NCBI GenBank assembly: GCA_900550095.1
Contig: URRG01000095.1
Span: forward strand, 1-7,907
Reading direction: 5' to 3'
DNA from: an uncultured Oscillospiraceae bacterium
GTDB lineage: Bacteria; Bacillota; Clostridia; Oscillospirales; Acutalibacteraceae
Length of the DNA: 7,907 bases
The notes under the pieces were generated by a model that was given only the letters and a program-made list of their open reading frames with translations, was not told the DNA's origin and searched no databases. The translations under genes were made by a program, and so were the position numbers. Positions 5,697 through 7,907 of the stretch are shown here, in pieces (within the stretch, counting starts at the first letter, position 1; the number at the start of each line of letters is the position of its first letter).

Positions 5697-5924
5697 GTGA
5701 GCAAATCACTTATTATGGTAAGCTCCATCACGTATGCGATGAAAGGCCGTGATTTGCTGCAGAGGCGCGGATTCCGCGCATATGTGGAACGCGCTCCCAG
5801 AGGAGCGGGAGACGCCGGCTGCGGATATGGCATATATGTTCCTGAGAGGACGGAGGAAGCCGCCGGGCTTTTGAGAGAAATGGGAGTTCCGGTGAAAGGT
5901 TTTCGGGAAAGAGGCGGCGTATGA
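5697..5924 (+). CDS. DUF3343 protein (putative Se/S carrier-like)
   Basis: This 75-residue protein fits DUF3343: an N-terminal strand and helix (SLIMVSSITYAMKGRDLLQR), a loop with APRGAGDAGCGYGIYVPE carrying the conserved single cysteine (C42), and a final helix-strand ending LREMGVPVKGF. Members of this family are described as putative sulfur/selenium carriers and often lie beside a class V aminotransferase, as here. The carrier role is inferred from context; the cysteine is the plausible attachment point. The start is the GTG at 5697: AGAGGTGA (5684-5691) sits five bases upstream and matches the ribosomal anti-SD very well. A second in-frame GTG at 5688 lies inside that site and is unlikely. 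The stop TGA overlaps the next gene's start (ATGA), so the two proteins should be made together. Confidence 0.88.
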   Translation: MSKSLIMVSSITYAMKGRDLLQRRGFRAYVERAPRGAGDAGCGYGIYVPERTEEAAGLLREMGVPVKGFRERGGV

Positions 5925-7054
5925 TGTATTTTGATAACGCTGCTACTACTTATCCCAAGCCGATAACTGTCAATCAGGCCGTAGAAAGAGCCCTGCGCTC
6001 ATACGGAGCGAATCCCGGCAGGGCAGGGCATGCTATGAGTATGCGCACAGCCGAGGAAATCTATCAGACGCGCAGCGAAGCTGCAGAGTTTTTTGGCGCA
6101 GCCGGGCCGGAGTGTGTTGTGTTCACTCCAAATTGCACGGCTGCTTTAAATTACGTTATTAAGGGGATTCTAAAACCGGGGGATCATGTGGTCACATCCA
6201 ATCTGGAGCATAACGCCGTTATGCGCCCTTTGGAAAAACTGACTGAAAAGGGAATTGCCTATACAGCAGTTGAGGTGATTCCGGGGGACAATGATAAAAC
6301 AGTAGATGCTTTTCGGAAGGCTCTTAGACCAAATACGGCTCTGGTCGTATGCACGCATGTCTCCAATGTCTGGGGCATACGGTTGCCCGTGGAGAGAATC
6401 ACCGCGCTGGTGCATCAATATGGAATCCCTCTGTGTCTGGATGCAGCGCAGTCGGCGGGGGTATTTCCTATCCGCATGGGCGTCAGCTGCGATTATCTTT
6501 GCGTCGCCTCCCACAAGGGGCTGTATGCCCCTATGGGAACGGGCATTCTGATCACATGCACGGGAAGTAAGCTTGATACTCTGATAGAGGGAGGCACGGG
6601 GACCAATTCTGTTTCCCTTGAGCAGCCGGAAACTCTGCCGGATAGGTTTGAAAGCGGGACGGTAAACGTCCCCGGCATCTGCGGGATCCGAGCAGGGATA
6701 CGGTTTGTGAAATCAAAGGGGCTCCCCCGTATTTTAGAGCATGAAATCCAGCTGATGCGGAAGCTTTACCGCGGTCTGAAAAAGAGCCCTAAAATCCGTC
6801 TCTATACCCCTGAGCCGGAAGGAACCGCCTTCGCCCCTGTTTTTTCCTTTAACGTAGAGGGGATGGGGAGCGAAGACGTTGCCGCTTTTCTGGCCAAACA
6901 GGGAGCGGCAGTGCGGGCCGGACTGCACTGCGCCCCCTGCGCCCACAGGGTAATGGGAACGCTGGAGACGGGCGCCGTACGCTGCTGCCCCTCTGTGTTT
7001 ACCACAGAACGGGATGTGTCGGCCTTCGTAGCCTGTATGCGCAAAATTCTGTAA
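5921..7054 (+). CDS. Class V aminotransferase, cysteine desulfurase-like
   Basis: This is a 377-residue fold-type I PLP enzyme of the cysteine desulfurase family, closest in pattern to the group named after Enterococcus EF2568. It shows FDNAATTYPKP at the start (4-14), NPGRAGHAMS (31-40), FTPNCTAALN (68-77) for phosphate binding, EHNAV (96-100), LCLDAAQSAG (171-180) with D174, and ASHKGLYAPMGTG (196-208) with K199 as the PLP lysine. RFESGTVNVPG (242-252) and AGLHCAPCAH (333-342) follow; C337 is the likely persulfide or selenide-handling cysteine, and C340 makes a CxxC. The end reads VRCCPSVFTTERDV, where relatives usually have a Ser/Gly-rich '(V/F)S...(N)T' segment; the CC pair is unusual. 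It would release sulfur or selenium from cysteine or selenocysteine, probably onto DUF3343. Tandem ATG codons at 5921 and 5924 follow GAGG by six or nine bases; either may be used. Confidence 0.9.
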   Translation: MMYFDNAATTYPKPITVNQAVERALRSYGANPGRAGHAMSMRTAEEIYQTRSEAAEFFGAAGPECVVFTPNCTAALNYVIKGILKPGDHVVTSNLEHNAVMRPLEKLTEKGIAYTAVEVIPGDNDKTVDAFRKALRPNTALVVCTHVSNVWGIRLPVERITALVHQYGIPLCLDAAQSAGVFPIRMGVSCDYLCVASHKGLYAPMGTGILITCTGSKLDTLIEGGTGTNSVSLEQPETLPDRFESGTVNVPGICGIRAGIRFVKSKGLPRILEHEIQLMRKLYRGLKKSPKIRLYTPEPEGTAFAPVFSFNVEGMGSEDVAAFLAKQGAAVRAGLHCAPCAHRVMGTLETGAVRCCPSVFTTERDVSAFVACMRKIL

Positions 7055-7071
7055 AAATCTATGTAAAACCT

Positions 7072-7099
7072 TTGCATATACGAAGAGATATGTTAAAAT
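7072..7099 (+). promoter_or_regulatory. Extended -10 promoter for cdaA
   Basis: TTGCAT (7072-7077) is followed after 16 bases by TAAAAT (7094-7099), with TG one base upstream of the -10 (extended -10). Transcription would start near 7106, giving a leader of about 47 bases. The site starts 18 bases after the aminotransferase stop codon, so cdaA probably has its own promoter. Confidence 0.65.
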
Positions 7100-7116
7100 G
7101 TATAAGGAAGCGGCCG

Positions 7117-7132
7117 CCGTCCCAACAGACGG
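7117..7132 (+). repeat. Leader hairpin upstream of cdaA
   Basis: CCGTC (7117-7121) pairs with GACGG (7128-7132) around the loop CCAACA, inside the predicted cdaA leader and 11 bases before GGAGG. There is no T-run after it, so it is not a terminator. It may affect ribosome access, or be incidental. Confidence 0.35.
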
Positions 7133-7152
7133 TATAACAGAGCGGAGGAAGG

Positions 7153-7907
7153 TTGAACGTCTTGGAAGTTGTAACTAATATATGGTATCAGTTCTTGGGG
7201 TTGTTGTCCTCCTTTACACTGTCGTCGGCTGTAGACGTCTTATTGGTCTCGTTCATCATTTATAATTTTATCAAACTTATCCGGGAAACGCGGGCCGAAC
7301 AGTTGGTTAAAGGGATCCTGATCCTTCTGATCGTCTGGTCGGCGGCGAATCTTTTTGATTTGCAGATGATGAAGACGATACTGAGTTATGTGTTCAATTT
7401 CAGCGTCATTGCCCTTATGATCGTCTTTCAGCCGGAGGTCAGGCGCGCTTTGGAACAGATGGGCCGGAGCGGGCTCCGCAAGGGTTTCGGCCTGGTGCAG
7501 AAGGAAGAGGACATGGAAAAAGAGAAGAGGAGATGTATCCGGGCCGTATCAGAGGCGGCGGAGAATTTCCAGTGTTCCAAAACGGGCGCTCTTATCGTGT
7601 TCGAGAGGGAGACGAAGCTGGGAGATATTATCGATACGGGGACAGTGGTGAACGCCGTTCCCTCCGTTCCGCTTATCGGGAATATATTCTGGAATAAGGC
7701 TCCCCTGCATGACGGCGCTATGGTCATTCGGGACAGTATGGTGTATGCCGCCGGTTGTATCCTGCCTTTGACCAAGAGTGACAATGTAAGCGTGGATCTG
7801 GGGACCCGTCACCGGGCGGGGATCGGCATGAGCGAAAATTCCGACGCTGTGATTCTCATCGTGTCAGAGGAGACGGGGCAGATATCTCTTGCGGTCAACG
7901 GAAGGCT
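7153..7907 (+). CDS. cdaA: Diadenylate cyclase CdaA (C-terminally cut by window end)
   Basis: CdaA makes the second messenger cyclic di-AMP from two ATP molecules at the membrane; it influences potassium, osmolyte and cell-wall homeostasis. The visible 251 codons show three hydrophobic segments at about residues 22-40, 51-68 and 76-94. A linker helix with a charged run (KEEDMEKEKRRC) follows, then the DAC domain with its catalytic motifs DGA (187-189, in APLHDGAMVIR) and RHR (219-221, in GTRHRAGIGMSE). Both motifs are intact. The gene is open to the window edge, with only the last part of the domain and tail missing. The start is a TTG at 7153, four bases after GGAGG (7144-7148); a second TTG at 7162 has more usual spacing and is an alternative. 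In Bacillota this gene is typically followed by a YbbR-domain regulator (cdaR) and glmM, which would lie outside the window. Confidence 0.94.
   Translation, partial: MNVLEVVTNIWYQFLGLLSSFTLSSAVDVLLVSFIIYNFIKLIRETRAEQLVKGILILLIVWSAANLFDLQMMKTILSYVFNFSVIALMIVFQPEVRRALEQMGRSGLRKGFGLVQKEEDMEKEKRRCIRAVSEAAENFQCSKTGALIVFERETKLGDIIDTGTVVNAVPSVPLIGNIFWNKAPLHDGAMVIRDSMVYAAGCILPLTKSDNVSVDLGTRHRAGIGMSENSDAVILIVSEETGQISLAVNGR

Noticed and set aside
7428..7812. Minus-strand open frames inside cdaA
   Set aside because: Antisense to a gene with intact DGA and RHR catalytic motifs.

Overview
The window looks like chromosomal DNA of a Gram-positive-type anaerobe in the Clostridia (Bacillota). The evidence is strong GGAGG-type ribosome binding sites, frequent TTG/GTG starts, separate adjacent ispD and ispF genes, a CdaA-type diadenylate cyclase, and a DUF3343 plus cysteine-desulfurase-like gene pair. 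No rRNA, tRNA, CRISPR array or insertion sequence was seen.

Region 1 (1-2093): one long minus-strand gene (91-1923) encodes a coiled-coil, Pro/Ala/Arg-rich protein of unknown function. This stretch is far richer in G+C than the rest of the window. The N-terminus appears to lie in another reading frame, which points to a one-base frameshift near 1866-1880 by error or mutation. The divergent 170-base gap holds a short inverted repeat but no clear promoter.

Region 2 (2094-4440): a plus-strand HD-domain phosphohydrolase is followed by a near-consensus promoter (2790-2818). That promoter leads a compact three-gene unit: an ADP-ribosylglycohydrolase (DraG type), a DUF3841-like protein that seems to start at an ATC codon, and an unrecognised 84-residue acidic protein. 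A long A/T-flanked hairpin (4404-4438) closes the unit. This is the most interesting part: it resembles a small ADP-ribosylation-linked accessory module placed just before housekeeping genes.

Region 3 (4456-7054): ispD and ispF (two steps of the methylerythritol phosphate isoprenoid pathway) are 3 bases apart. They are followed, after an 80-base gap with a hairpin, by a DUF3343 protein whose stop overlaps the start of a class V aminotransferase/cysteine desulfurase-like enzyme. The latter pair probably handles sulfur or selenium.

Region 4 (7055-7907): an extended -10 promoter and a short leader precede cdaA, the membrane-bound c-di-AMP synthase. It is cut off by the window end after both catalytic motifs.
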